From: Paenibacillus profundus
GTDB taxonomy: Bacteria > Bacillota > Bacilli > Paenibacillales > Paenibacillaceae
Reading direction: 5' to 3'
Assembly (NCBI RefSeq): GCF_021369635.1
Contig: NZ_JAJNBZ010000001.1
Span: 496,001-560,000 of the forward strand
DNA length: 64,000 bases
Both the position numbers and the translations under genes were made by a program. Below the pieces are notes generated by a model. It worked only from the letters and a program-made list of their open reading frames with translations, made no database searches and was not told where the DNA came from. The first letter of the stretch is position 1; each line of letters starts with the position of its first letter. Shown one piece after another: positions 43,171 to 51,998 of the stretch.

Positions 43171-44193
43171 ATGAAGCATTCGGATTCCGCTTTGCATCAC
43201 GTGGGCGGCAAGGAGTTCTATCCGGGCTGTATAACTGATGTGCCTGGCATCAAACTGGGTAATGCACAGGATGACGCAGCCTTAACGGGCTGCACGGTCA
43301 TCATTGCGGAGGAAGGGGCAGTGTGCGGCGTCGATGTGCGCGGTTCCGCACCAGGCACCCGCGAAACGGAGCTGCTTCACCCGACTGCGCTCGTACAGCA
43401 TATTCACGCTCTTTGCCTGAGCGGCGGCAGCGCGTTCGGACTGGAAGCATCACACGGCGTGATGCGTTATTTGAAGGAGCAGGGGATTGGTATGGATGTC
43501 GGGGTAGGTGTAGTGCCTATCGTTCCGTCTGCGATCCTATTCGACTTGGGCTTAGGCGATCCGCATGTTACACCGAACGCTGCGATGGGCTATGCCGCTG
43601 CGCGTAATGCAATCGCTACCGCGTGCCCGCAAGGCAATATCGGAGCTGGCATGGGGGCAACGGTCGGGAAATATGCAGGACCTGATCGGGTGATGAAGGG
43701 CGGCTTCGGCACTGCATCGGTGCAGCTGCCAGGTGGTCTTGTCGTCGGAGCGGCCGTCGCGGTCAATGCGATCGGCGAGGTGCGTGATCCGAAGACAGGA
43801 ACGACGTTGGCAGGGGCGAGGCAGGAGGATGCGGGGAGCTTCATTGATCCGTTAAGCTTTCTGACACAAATGGCGAACCCATTCGGGCATACGCGCCCAG
43901 GAACGAATACGACGATTGCGGCGATTGCCTGCAACGGCGATCTGACGAAGACGGAGATGAGCAAGGTTGCGCAAATGGCGCATAACGGCCTTGCACGTAC
44001 AATATACCCGGTCCATACGATGTACGATGGGGACACGGTCTTCGCCATGACGACGGGAGGTATTGCTGCTTCGGTAGATCTGATCGGCATATGGGCGGCG
44101 GAAGTGCTCGGCTATGCGGTGCACAATGCGATCATTGCAGCGGAGTCGGCTGGAGGCGTGCCGGCTTGGCGCGATTGGCAGCCCCATTCTTGA
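43171..44193 (+). CDS. P1/S58-family peptidase (DmpA/NylC-like, self-cleaving)
   Basis: 340 aa. Members are N-terminal-nucleophile hydrolases (beta-peptidyl aminopeptidase DmpA, 6-aminohexanoate oligomer hydrolase NylC) that cut themselves into two chains. The motif TNTTIAAIACN (T247 after N246) matches the NylC type, where Thr after Asn becomes the nucleophile; DmpA uses Gly-Ser. Other family marks: DVPGIKLGNAQD, GVDVRGSAPGTRE, LSGGSAFGLEA and GNIGAGMGATVGK. GGGAGTGAG precedes ATG 43171. Natural substrate unknown. A strong terminator follows. Confidence 0.88.
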   Translation: MKHSDSALHHVGGKEFYPGCITDVPGIKLGNAQDDAALTGCTVIIAEEGAVCGVDVRGSAPGTRETELLHPTALVQHIHALCLSGGSAFGLEASHGVMRYLKEQGIGMDVGVGVVPIVPSAILFDLGLGDPHVTPNAAMGYAAARNAIATACPQGNIGAGMGATVGKYAGPDRVMKGGFGTASVQLPGGLVVGAAVAVNAIGEVRDPKTGTTLAGARQEDAGSFIDPLSFLTQMANPFGHTRPGTNTTIAAIACNGDLTKTEMSKVAQMAHNGLARTIYPVHTMYDGDTVFAMTTGGIAASVDLIGIWAAEVLGYAVHNAIIAAESAGGVPAWRDWQPHS

Positions 44194-44198
44194 AGAAG

Positions 44199-44230
44199 AA
44201 GCGCACTGGAACAGTTTCCAGTGCGCTTTT
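44199..44230 (+). terminator. Terminator of the P1 peptidase gene
   Basis: AAGCGCACTGGAA pairs with TTCCAGTGCGCTT (13 bp, 4-nt loop), then TTTTCTG. Confidence 0.9.
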
Positions 44231-44746
44231 CTGTTTGTGTCTGCTCATTTCTCCAGCGTTCCTCTTGTCGCCGTACCTGCTGGAGACTTTGGAGCCATTT
44301 TGTCATGCTTATGTTCATTCTCCCATATGCTCAGGACAACAACGACGAGCAGTTGTCGGCTTGTTGTTCGACGGACGCGATGCTGGAGGCTGCAACACAG
44401 GGGGTGCTTCGTCGTAATTCGCGGAGCATGCAAAGAATTGGAAAAAGCGAAATATGAGCCACACTAACCTTACTGATGCGAGGGGATAGTGGAGCTAGGG
44501 CGATTTATAACAACCTCAACCTTTCTCGCGATCAAGCATACTCGAGCTTGTCACTATCGAAGCGTCTAGTGCTGTACATGGCTGCTTGAGCTTGGGAAGC
44601 ACGTAAAATGTCCGTGCGACATGAGAAAACCTCTGCCGAGGCTTTCATAGATGAGCGACCGCATGTAGAGGCAGGGTTTATCGCCATAAGGAATGTTTGA
44701 TTCGCTTTACCGCTTCACAGAACTTTAACTTTCCTTAATGGTAAAT
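44231..44746. other. Non-coding stretch
   Basis: No convincing gene. A short open frame at 44308-44457 gives a protein-like sequence (EAATQGVLRRNSRSMQR) but has no ribosome site; it may be a relic. Confidence 0.4.
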
Positions 44747-44773
44747 AAACCCCGAGACTAAGCCTCGGGGTTT
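44747..44773 (-). terminator. ldh terminator
   Basis: AAACCCCGAG pairs with CTCGGGGTTT (10 bp, 7-nt loop); on the minus strand TTTATTT follows. Confidence 0.8.
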
Positions 44774-44788
44774 GCTGACATCATTCAA

Positions 44789-45805
<1,017 letters not shown>

Positions 45806-45878
45806 TTAAATTTTAACCAATATTCATACATATAGCCAACCTAAAATGAAAATTTCATGAAAGGAGGCATTACGACGT

Positions 45879-45925
45879 TATCGAGAGGTGTAAAATGCAA
45901 TTAAATTAAAGCTTTCCTCTCGATA
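45879..45925. other. 10-bp inverted repeat in the ldh-copZ gap
   Basis: TATCGAGAGG (45879-45888) pairs with CCTCTCGATA (45916-45925). Directly after it, GAG-gagg-CTC and TATTTTT could make a second small hairpin. This may be an RNA switch or terminator before the copZ promoter region (TATAAT at 45997). Confidence 0.45.
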
Positions 45926-46156
45926 TGAGGAGGCTCTATTTTTGAGTGGTAATGCGCCCAAGATTATTAGTTCGACTATAACCATTTTTCTCGCAATATA
46001 ATGTGTCCTGTGAAATGTGTTCTGTGGTTGTAAATCGTGCATGGAGAGCTCGTTTATATGTGAGTGGCCCCGAAACGTTTGCAGGAAAATGAGGAAGGAG
46101 TTAGGAGATATGGATGACAATTCAGAACTAACGATATGAAATTGAAGGAGGCAGTT

Positions 46157-46369
46157 ATGATGGCGAATTTGACGTTGAAAGTGGAAGGAATGACTTGCGG
46201 ACATTGCAAGCAATCGGTCGAACGGGCCGTTGCTGATATCGGCGGACAAGCACAGGTGGACCTGGCGGCGAAGCAAGTGAGTGTCACTTATGACGAGACG
46301 GCAGTAAAGCCGGATCAGATTCGCGAAGCGATCGAGGATCAAGGTTTCGATGTGATCGTAAATGAATGA
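46157..46369 (+). CDS. copZ: Copper chaperone CopZ-like heavy-metal-associated protein
   Basis: 70 aa, one HMA domain. The metal site is GMTCGHC near residue 12. Such chaperones carry Cu(I) to a P-type ATPase or a regulator. GAAGGAGG lies before ATG 46157; ATG 46160 is equally possible. Unusually, no copA or csoR gene is beside it. The family call is firm, the copper role is inferred from the family. Confidence 0.9.
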   Translation: MMANLTLKVEGMTCGHCKQSVERAVADIGGQAQVDLAAKQVSVTYDETAVKPDQIREAIEDQGFDVIVNE

Positions 46370-46459
46370 TGCAAGGTGAAAAGTTGGTATTTTCATCGGT
46401 TTCTCCACATGGTATGATCGAGCTTAGAAGGGAACAGATTGAATAAAGGAGGTCCGTTG

Positions 46460-46750
46460 ATGCAATTACGAGTGACACCAAAGGCGGCACAGCGGTTTCA
46501 GACCGATTGGGGATTTATAGCAGGAGATACGGTGCGCGTATTCGTGCGCTACAGTGGATTCAGCGCTTCGGGACCTTACTCTTTCGGCATCATGAAAGAC
46601 AGCCCGCAATACCCTGGCGTAACCGAAGTCGTGGACGGCATTACATTCTACATGGAGCAGAACGATCTGTGGTTCTTGGACGATCGTGAGCTGACCTTGG
46701 ATGAGAACGGGGAAGACATCGTGTTCCTGAATGAAGGAATGTCCATATAG
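46460..46750 (+). CDS. HesB/YneR-like protein without cysteines
   Basis: 96 aa. The fold family is that of IscA-type Fe-S carriers, but this subgroup lacks the metal-binding cysteines; none is present here. Family marks are LRVTPKAAQRFQTDWGF, DTVRVFVRYSGFS, PYSFGIMKDSP and the C-terminal DIVFLNEG. AAAGGAGGTCC lies before ATG 46460. Function unknown. A strong terminator follows, which in turn is followed by a group II intron remnant. Confidence 0.85.
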   Translation: MQLRVTPKAAQRFQTDWGFIAGDTVRVFVRYSGFSASGPYSFGIMKDSPQYPGVTEVVDGITFYMEQNDLWFLDDRELTLDENGEDIVFLNEGMSI

Positions 46751-46851
46751 CGTGTATTTTCATTGATGAGCGAAGATAAGGAGAGTAACACTCTTTAAGG
46801 TTGAATACTTATGTTTCCTAGTTCACTTGATTTGGCGTTTCTCGACAAGCT

Positions 46852-46877
46852 AAGGCGAGCCTGCTGGCTCGCCTTTT
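46852..46877 (+). terminator. Terminator after the HesB-like gene
   Basis: AAGGCGAGCC pairs perfectly with GGCTCGCCTT (loop TGCT), ending in TTTTT. Group IIC introns are known to insert just behind such hairpins; remnant sequence starts here. Confidence 0.93.
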
Positions 46878-46884
46878 TGCAATC

Positions 46885-47234
46885 TTGCGCGCCTAGCCAA
46901 GCTAGGCACACTGGGAAGATGAGTATGGGTTTGACTTTTCTGGGGATGCATTACCGGAAGACATGGGAGAAGGTAAACCTATTCTTAATCAAAATTGACT
47001 GGTACATCAGGAAAAGGTTAACCCTTTTCTGGAACCAAAAGAAAAATCGTCGTTACAAACACAGCAATCCCCGACAGGCGGCCGCAGCGGCACAGCTTGC
47101 GGGACTTAAGAAACTCGTCGTGTAAGGAAAGTACCATAATGCACAAGAAAGAAGAACATCGGAAAGCCGGATGAGGGAAAACCTCACGTCCGGTTTGATG
47201 AGGAGGATGAATTTTCCCCAACCCCATACTTTAC
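46885..47234 (+). mobile_element. Shrunken group II intron (probably class C)
   Basis: The 3' part is clear. At 47164-47196 lies a domain V hairpin: AAGCCGG pairs with CCGGTTT with the A-U, G-U, C-G catalytic triad, then the A-T pair, the 2-nt CG bulge, TGAGG/CCTCA and a GAAAA loop. GATGAGGAGG after it and ATACTTTAC near 47226-47234 resemble the domain VI/3' end of class C introns. Upstream (46970-47125) an open frame ends in IDWYIRKRLTLFWNQKKNRR and AAQLAGLKKLVV, like the maturase end of an intron-encoded reverse transcriptase. GCGCGCCTAGC...GCTAGGC (46889-46910) directly behind a terminator may be the intron 5' end. A full intron is ~1.9 kb, so most of it, including the reverse transcriptase core, is gone. 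Confidence 0.7.
46970..47125 (+). pseudogene. C-terminal remnant of the group II intron reverse transcriptase/maturase
   Basis: About 50 codons in frame remain, carrying a domain-X-like basic helix (KIDWYIRKRLTLFWNQKK) and ending 38 nt before domain V, the usual spacing. FLGMHYRKTWEK just upstream may be a piece of the reverse transcriptase palm joined by deletion. Confidence 0.6.
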
Positions 47235-47258
47235 TGCTCGTCCATTTGGAAAAAGCAC

Positions 47259-47287
47259 TTGTCATCCGCTGCAAGACAGTTTATAAT
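47259..47287 (+). promoter_or_regulatory. metE promoter
   Basis: TTGTCA (47259-47264), 17 bp, TATAAT (47282-47287). It lies just past the intron end and ~45 nt before the riboswitch. Confidence 0.8.
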
Positions 47288-47339
47288 CGTTCTCAATTGG
47301 AAGGGTGTCCATCACGTTCCAACACAACTGAATATTTAG

Positions 47340-47520
47340 GGAACAGGCGCTTTGCGAACATGTCAAAGCTTAATAGGGAAGTTCGGTTCAAGTCCGACGC
47401 GGTCCCGCCACTGTATCAGAAGAGGTGTAGCCTTCAGGCCACTGGTTTCGCTTATGCAACCGGGAAGGCCGCTAACACCGATGACGCTGAAGCCAGGAGA
47501 CCTGCCTGTTCTGGCAGCAC
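47340..47520 (+). promoter_or_regulatory. Cobalamin (B12) riboswitch of metE
   Basis: Conserved blocks in order: AATAGGGAAGTTCGGTTCAA-type start (47372), CCGACGCGGTCCCGCCACTG (47394-47413), CCACTGG and CCGGGAAGG, and the B12 box AAGCCAGGAGACCTGCC (47490-47506). In bacteria with a B12-dependent methionine synthase such switches shut off metE when B12 is present. Confidence 0.95.
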
Positions 47521-47645
47521 TGATTGTACCTACGGGAGATAGGGAAGTGTTCGTAAACATGGAAATCGCATGTCGATGTCCGGCACAGCCGGATGGCACG
47601 ATGATAGGAAAGCGATGAGCCATTATTCCGTCATGGACGTTTACG

Positions 47646-47680
47646 GGACATCTCTGTCAGTTGGCAGGATGTCCTTTTTT
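47646..47680 (+). terminator. Expression-platform terminator of the B12 riboswitch
   Basis: GGACATC pairs with GATGTCC, extended inward by CTG/CAG; six T follow. It stands between aptamer and metE and would end transcription when ligand is bound. Confidence 0.85.
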
Positions 47681-47787
47681 GTGGTTTCCTTATGGCGGAT
47701 AATGTTATATGCTAATTCCGTGTTAACAGATAGAAATTGTCCCTATTTGTCCCGCGGGGGAATCGCATATGGAGAGGAGCAAGGATA

Positions 47788-50115
47788 ATGACAGCATCAT
47801 CAGTAAAGACAAGTGCAGCAGGATATCCGCGTATCGGCTATGATCGCGAATGGAAGAAAGCGTTGGAGCAGTATTGGGCGAAAAAGATTTCGGCTCAGGA
47901 GCTGGAGCAGGAATTAGACAAGATTGAATTGCAGCGATTGACCAAAATGCAACAAGCCGGTCTCGATTACATTCCTGTAAACGACTATTCTTGGTACGAC
48001 CATGTGCTCGACATGACTACGATGTTCGGACTCATCCCTTCACGTTATTCGTATGAAGGCGGGGAAGTATCGCCTGATCTCATGTTTGCTCTTGCACGTG
48101 GAACCCAAGATGCAGTTGCTTGTGAAATGACGAAATGGTTCAACACGAACTATCACTATATTGTGCCAGAATGGGAAGGTCGCGCGCCACAGCTTACTTC
48201 CAACCGACCGCTGCAAGCTTATCGCAAAGCGAAGCTTCAGTTGGGCATCGAAGGCAAGCCGGTCATCATTGGTCCTTATACGTATGTGCGCTCCTTGAAG
48301 GGGGTTCCCGCAGGAGAACGTCTGCAGGTTCTGAAGCAGTTCATCGGTGTGTACAGCGACATTCTTCGCGAGCTTGAAGCGGAGGGCGTTCCGTGCGTAC
48401 AGCTGGATGAGCCGGCGTTCGTCTTGGCAATGAAGCCAGAAGATTGGCAGGCTGTGCAATCCGTATACGAACAGCTGCGGATAGCGGCTCCGACACTTCC
48501 GTTATGGGTGCAAACTTATTTCGATGCGGTATCGGATTACGAAGCATTCGTTCAACTGCCGGTCAATACGCTGGGGTTGGATTTCGTGCATGGCAAAGCA
48601 AGCAACGAAGCCGCGCTTCGCAAGTCGGGCTTCCCTCAAGATAAAACGTTAGCGCTCGGCGTTATCGACGGCCGAAACATATGGCGTACTGATCTGCAAG
48701 AAGTGGCGGAGTGGCTGGAATCCGTTGCGAGCATCGTGCCGAAGGAACGCTGGATCGTACAGCCATCCTGCAGCCTGCTGCATGTGCCGTTGACGGCGAC
48801 GCGCGAGACAGAGCTTCCGGAGGTAATTCGTGAGGCGTTGGCCTTCGCGGATGAGAAGCTGGAGGAGACGGTGCAATTAGCCCGTCATATCGCGCAGCCT
48901 AGTGAAGCAACGCGCGCCGCTCTGAATGACAGTGCCGCGCGCGTCCTTTCATGGCGCAACGAGCCTTCCCGCCAGCGTGCAGATATCGTCGAAGCATTGC
49001 ACGAGCTGCTGGAGGAGGAGAAGGCGAAAGGAATTAAACGCACGCCTTATGAGGAGCGCCGAGTGCTGCATTCGAAGCGCTGGCCGGAGCTCCCGCTCTT
49101 GCCGACGACGACAATCGGTAGCATGCCGCAAACGGCGGACATTCGCCGGGCGAGATTGCGTTACCGCAAGGGAGAGTGGGATGCCAGAACGTATGAAGCT
49201 TTCCTGGAAGAAGAAATGACGCGTTGGATTCGCATCCAGGAAGACATCGGCATCGATGTGCTCGTGCATGGCGAGTTCGAGCGTACGGACATGGTTGAAT
49301 ACTTTGGCGAAAAATTGGACGGCTTCGCCTTTACCAAATTCGGCTGGGTGCAATCTTACGGCTCCCGCTGCGTTAAGCCGCCGGTTCTCTACGGCGATGT
49401 CGCGTTCACAGAACCGATGACCGTGAAAGAGACGGCGTTCGCCCAGTCTTTGACTGCGCAGCCGGTTAAAGGCATGCTCACTGGTCCAGTGACGATTCTG
49501 AACTGGTCGTTCGTCCGTAATGATGTCCCGCGCGAACAAGCGGCATTCCAGCTGGCTTATGCGCTGCGTCAAGAAATTGCCGCCTTGGAGCAAGCCGGCA
49601 TCGGAATGATTCAAGTGGATGAACCGGCGGTGAAGGAAGGCATGCCGCTCAAAGCGGAGGATGCGTCCTATTACACGGAGTGGGCCGTGCTTGCATTCCG
49701 CTTGGCCACATGCGGCGCGGAACCTAAGACGCAAATTCATACGCATATGTGCTATTGCGATTTCTCCGACATGGTGGACACGATTCGCAAGATGGATGCG
49801 GACGTCATCTCGTTGGAGACAGCGCGCAGCGGCGGAGATATGATTGCCACACTGGAGAAGCAGCATTACGAGCTCGGAATCGGACTTGGAGTGTATGACA
49901 TTCACAGTCCGCGCGTTCCCTCCGTGGAAGAGATGGAGCAGCTGATTGAGCAAGCACTGGCCGTGCTTCCTGTGGAATCGTTCTGGATTAATCCAGATTG
50001 CGGCTTAAAGACGCGTCATGAGCCAGAAACGGTCGCGGCCCTTCGCCACATGGTAGAGGCAACGAAACGAGTCCGCCAGCAACGAAAAGTTGCGGAAGTG
50101 CAGCCGCTCAGCTAA
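47788..50115 (+). CDS. metE: Cobalamin-independent methionine synthase MetE
   Basis: 775 aa. It transfers the methyl group of 5-methyltetrahydropteroyltriglutamate to homocysteine. Two related barrels: the N-terminal half starts SSAAGYPRIGYDREWKKALEQ-like, and the C-terminal half has TTTIGSMPQTADIRRARL, HGEFERTDMVEYFGE and the zinc ligands in THMCYCDFSD and NPDCGLKTR. ATG 47788 follows AGGAGCAAGGAT; the open frame from 47737 is ignored. Control by the B12 riboswitch implies that the organism also has metH and can obtain B12. The two-way hairpin behind it is shared with the SDR gene. Confidence 0.97.
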   Translation: MTASSVKTSAAGYPRIGYDREWKKALEQYWAKKISAQELEQELDKIELQRLTKMQQAGLDYIPVNDYSWYDHVLDMTTMFGLIPSRYSYEGGEVSPDLMFALARGTQDAVACEMTKWFNTNYHYIVPEWEGRAPQLTSNRPLQAYRKAKLQLGIEGKPVIIGPYTYVRSLKGVPAGERLQVLKQFIGVYSDILRELEAEGVPCVQLDEPAFVLAMKPEDWQAVQSVYEQLRIAAPTLPLWVQTYFDAVSDYEAFVQLPVNTLGLDFVHGKASNEAALRKSGFPQDKTLALGVIDGRNIWRTDLQEVAEWLESVASIVPKERWIVQPSCSLLHVPLTATRETELPEVIREALAFADEKLEETVQLARHIAQPSEATRAALNDSAARVLSWRNEPSRQRADIVEALHELLEEEKAKGIKRTPYEERRVLHSKRWPELPLLPTTTIGSMPQTADIRRARLRYRKGEWDARTYEAFLEEEMTRWIRIQEDIGIDVLVHGEFERTDMVEYFGEKLDGFAFTKFGWVQSYGSRCVKPPVLYGDVAFTEPMTVKETAFAQSLTAQPVKGMLTGPVTILNWSFVRNDVPREQAAFQLAYALRQEIAALEQAGIGMIQVDEPAVKEGMPLKAEDASYYTEWAVLAFRLATCGAEPKTQIHTHMCYCDFSDMVDTIRKMDADVISLETARSGGDMIATLEKQHYELGIGLGVYDIHSPRVPSVEEMEQLIEQALAVLPVESFWINPDCGLKTRHEPETVAALRHMVEATKRVRQQRKVAEVQPLS

Positions 50116-50161
50116 GCGGGGCATGCAACGCAAGAGATGAGTAAATAAGACACGAAAGAAT

Positions 50162-50234
50162 AAGACACGTCCATCCGGATGACAAGGCACGGAAATTTTA
50201 CTTTCTGTGACTGCGCTAAGGATGGACGTGTTTT
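50162..50234. terminator. Two-way terminator between metE and the SDR gene
   Basis: ACACGTCCATCC (50165-50176) pairs perfectly with GGATGGACGTGT (50220-50231), extended by AAG/TTT. The loop is 43 nt. TTTT follows on the plus strand, TCTTA on the minus. Confidence 0.7.
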
Positions 50235-50243
50235 AGTATCGAG

Positions 50244-51047
50244 CTAGAGAAGTGATTCGGCGCCGTCAATCATAATTTGCGCGCCGGTGATATGGCTTGC
50301 GGCATCGGATGCCAGAAAGGCAACCAGATCAGCGACCTGTTCGGAAGACCCTGGCCCATGCTCAAGCGGCTGACTGCCTTCCGGGTAAGTCATCGGGATT
50401 TCGATGTCCTTCACGGACGGTTTCCGGTTCGTATTCTCTTCAATGTGGGTCTCAATGGATCCCGGACAAATGACGTTGACTCGTATTTTATAACGAGCGA
50501 GCTCCAGCGCAGCCATTTTGGCAAATGCCACTTGAGCTGCCTTGGAAGAACTGTACGCACTCATGCCGAATCCGGAGAACTTTCTGCTGCCGTTAATAGA
50601 GCTTGTTATGATGATGCTGCCGCCTTGTTTTTTCAAATAGGGCAGAGCATACTTCACGGTGACGAATGTTCCAGTCAGGTTGACCTTCATCGTCTCCTCC
50701 CAGTCCTCGACTTTCAACTCTTCAATGGAAGAGAGCACGCCGTTAATGCCCGCGTTCGCGAATACCGCCTTAATGTCTCCGCATTGCTCGGCAACCTGCT
50801 TGACGGCGTCTTCTACCCGTTTTGGAACTTTCAAATCCACATCGTAAGCGTATGCTTGTCCAGGGAATCGCTTGGCAATGTATTCTTCCGTCTGTTGTGT
50901 ACGTTCGTCCTTCAGGTCGAACAGCGCGACAGTCATGCCTGCCTCCGCCAGACGTATCGCAGCCGCCCGGCCAATTCCCGAGCCTGCTCCGGTTACGATG
51001 GCTGTTCCTGTCATCTGATGAGTAGTTGTGGATTGCTGCGTGTTCAT
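50244..51047 (-). CDS. Short-chain dehydrogenase/reductase
   Basis: 267 aa. A classical SDR with NAD(P) motif TGAGSGIGRAAA, FANAGINGVL, the catalytic Ser in SIIITSSINGSRK and YxxxK in SAYSSSKAAQ, and the C-terminal GAQIMIDGAESLL. Asp after the second strand (VALFDLKDE) favours NAD. ATG 51047 has AAAGGGG upstream. A 3-oxoacyl-ACP reductase-like or alcohol dehydrogenase role is possible; the substrate is unknown. Confidence 0.88.
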   Translation of the reverse strand: MNTQQSTTTHQMTGTAIVTGAGSGIGRAAAIRLAEAGMTVALFDLKDERTQQTEEYIAKRFPGQAYAYDVDLKVPKRVEDAVKQVAEQCGDIKAVFANAGINGVLSSIEELKVEDWEETMKVNLTGTFVTVKYALPYLKKQGGSIIITSSINGSRKFSGFGMSAYSSSKAAQVAFAKMAALELARYKIRVNVICPGSIETHIEENTNRKPSVKDIEIPMTYPEGSQPLEHGPGSSEQVADLVAFLASDAASHITGAQIMIDGAESLL

Positions 51048-51248
51048 ATATCGCGTTGCCCCTTTCGTCATATCAATATTTTTGATGATTCATGTTGATA
51101 TTGATCCACTGATTGTGGATTTGGTTAAACCTACCTGTCATGCGTCATGTGAACCATATTGAATCTATGTTATAATGAATATGTAAGCGAATACATTATT
51201 CCTGTTTCCATCTGCATGACATAGGAAAACAGAGAGGTGGGTTCAGAC

Positions 51249-51728
51249 ATGCTCTGGTTTAAACGTCGGAAACAACAACAGAAACAAGAGAATGCTCCTG
51301 TACATGTGTCCTTGCAAGACGTAAAAAGAGCAGTGCTTCAGTTCGAGAACGACATGCCTGAACAAATTCAACGCACGACTTTGCTGAAAGAGGACCAAAG
51401 TATTGATCTGAAGCGTATCAGCCGTTATTTAGGCGGCGTATCGGATCAGAAGTTCTATATGTCCCGTTATACGTATGAAATTTTCGAGGAGAATGATATG
51501 CTCATCCCTCTTTATTTGGATATAGTTCAGACCGCGGTTGACGATTATATGGATGAGCATAAAGATTTGCCCGTCATGACCGGTACCCGGAACCGGCAGG
51601 TGCACTACGATTTGTTAATGCAGCGGCATTATTTGAAGGAAGTGCCCCCGATCCCGCTCTATCTCACGACAGAGCAGTTCCTGCTTACACATGAACCGGA
51701 TTGGCATCGTCCCGGAATAATTCAATAA
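51249..51728 (+). CDS. Conserved hypothetical protein (DUF3939-like)
   Basis: 159 aa. It starts MLWFKRRKQQQKQ, then VSLQDVKRAVLQFENDMPEQI, SIDLKRISRYLGGVSDQKFYMSRYTYEIFEE and LYLTTEQFLLTHEP. This pattern recalls the DUF3939 family of Bacillales, from memory only. There is no signal or membrane helix. GAGAGGTGGG lies before ATG 51249. Function unknown. A terminator follows. Confidence 0.75.
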   Translation: MLWFKRRKQQQKQENAPVHVSLQDVKRAVLQFENDMPEQIQRTTLLKEDQSIDLKRISRYLGGVSDQKFYMSRYTYEIFEENDMLIPLYLDIVQTAVDDYMDEHKDLPVMTGTRNRQVHYDLLMQRHYLKEVPPIPLYLTTEQFLLTHEPDWHRPGIIQ

Positions 51729-51734
51729 CGTGCG

Positions 51735-51774
51735 AAGGACTCTTTTTCCTGAAGTGGAAATAGGGTCCTTTTTT
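51735..51774 (+). terminator. Terminator of the DUF3939-like gene
   Basis: AAGGAC...GTCCTT with inner CT/AG and TTTCC/GGAAA pairs; TTTTTT follows. Confidence 0.85.
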
Positions 51775-51998
51775 GCGCTTGGAAATGATATGCTAATAGA
51801 GATCATGGACATCATCGGCTGGATTGCAGAACAGATATTCAAGAAGTGAAGAAGGAAGCGCAGTGACTGTCGTGGGTTGGAGAAATGCCCTCAATGAATG
51901 GTTCCACATCGTAAATGACACTCTATAAATGCATGTTCAAACCGTGAACGGCTGAGAACAGAGAAGCATATTATCGGAAGGAATGGAGCGCAGCACAT

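Noticed and set aside
44308-44457. Short open frame with protein-like end (EAATQGVLRRNSRSMQR)
   Set aside because: No ribosome site, no known family; possibly a relic but not supportable as a gene.
47171-47542. 123-codon open frame across domain V and the B12 aptamer
   Set aside because: Explained fully by RNA elements; no ribosome site.
48949-49953. 334-codon minus-strand open frame
   Set aside because: Antisense shadow of metE with no recognisable motif or start site.
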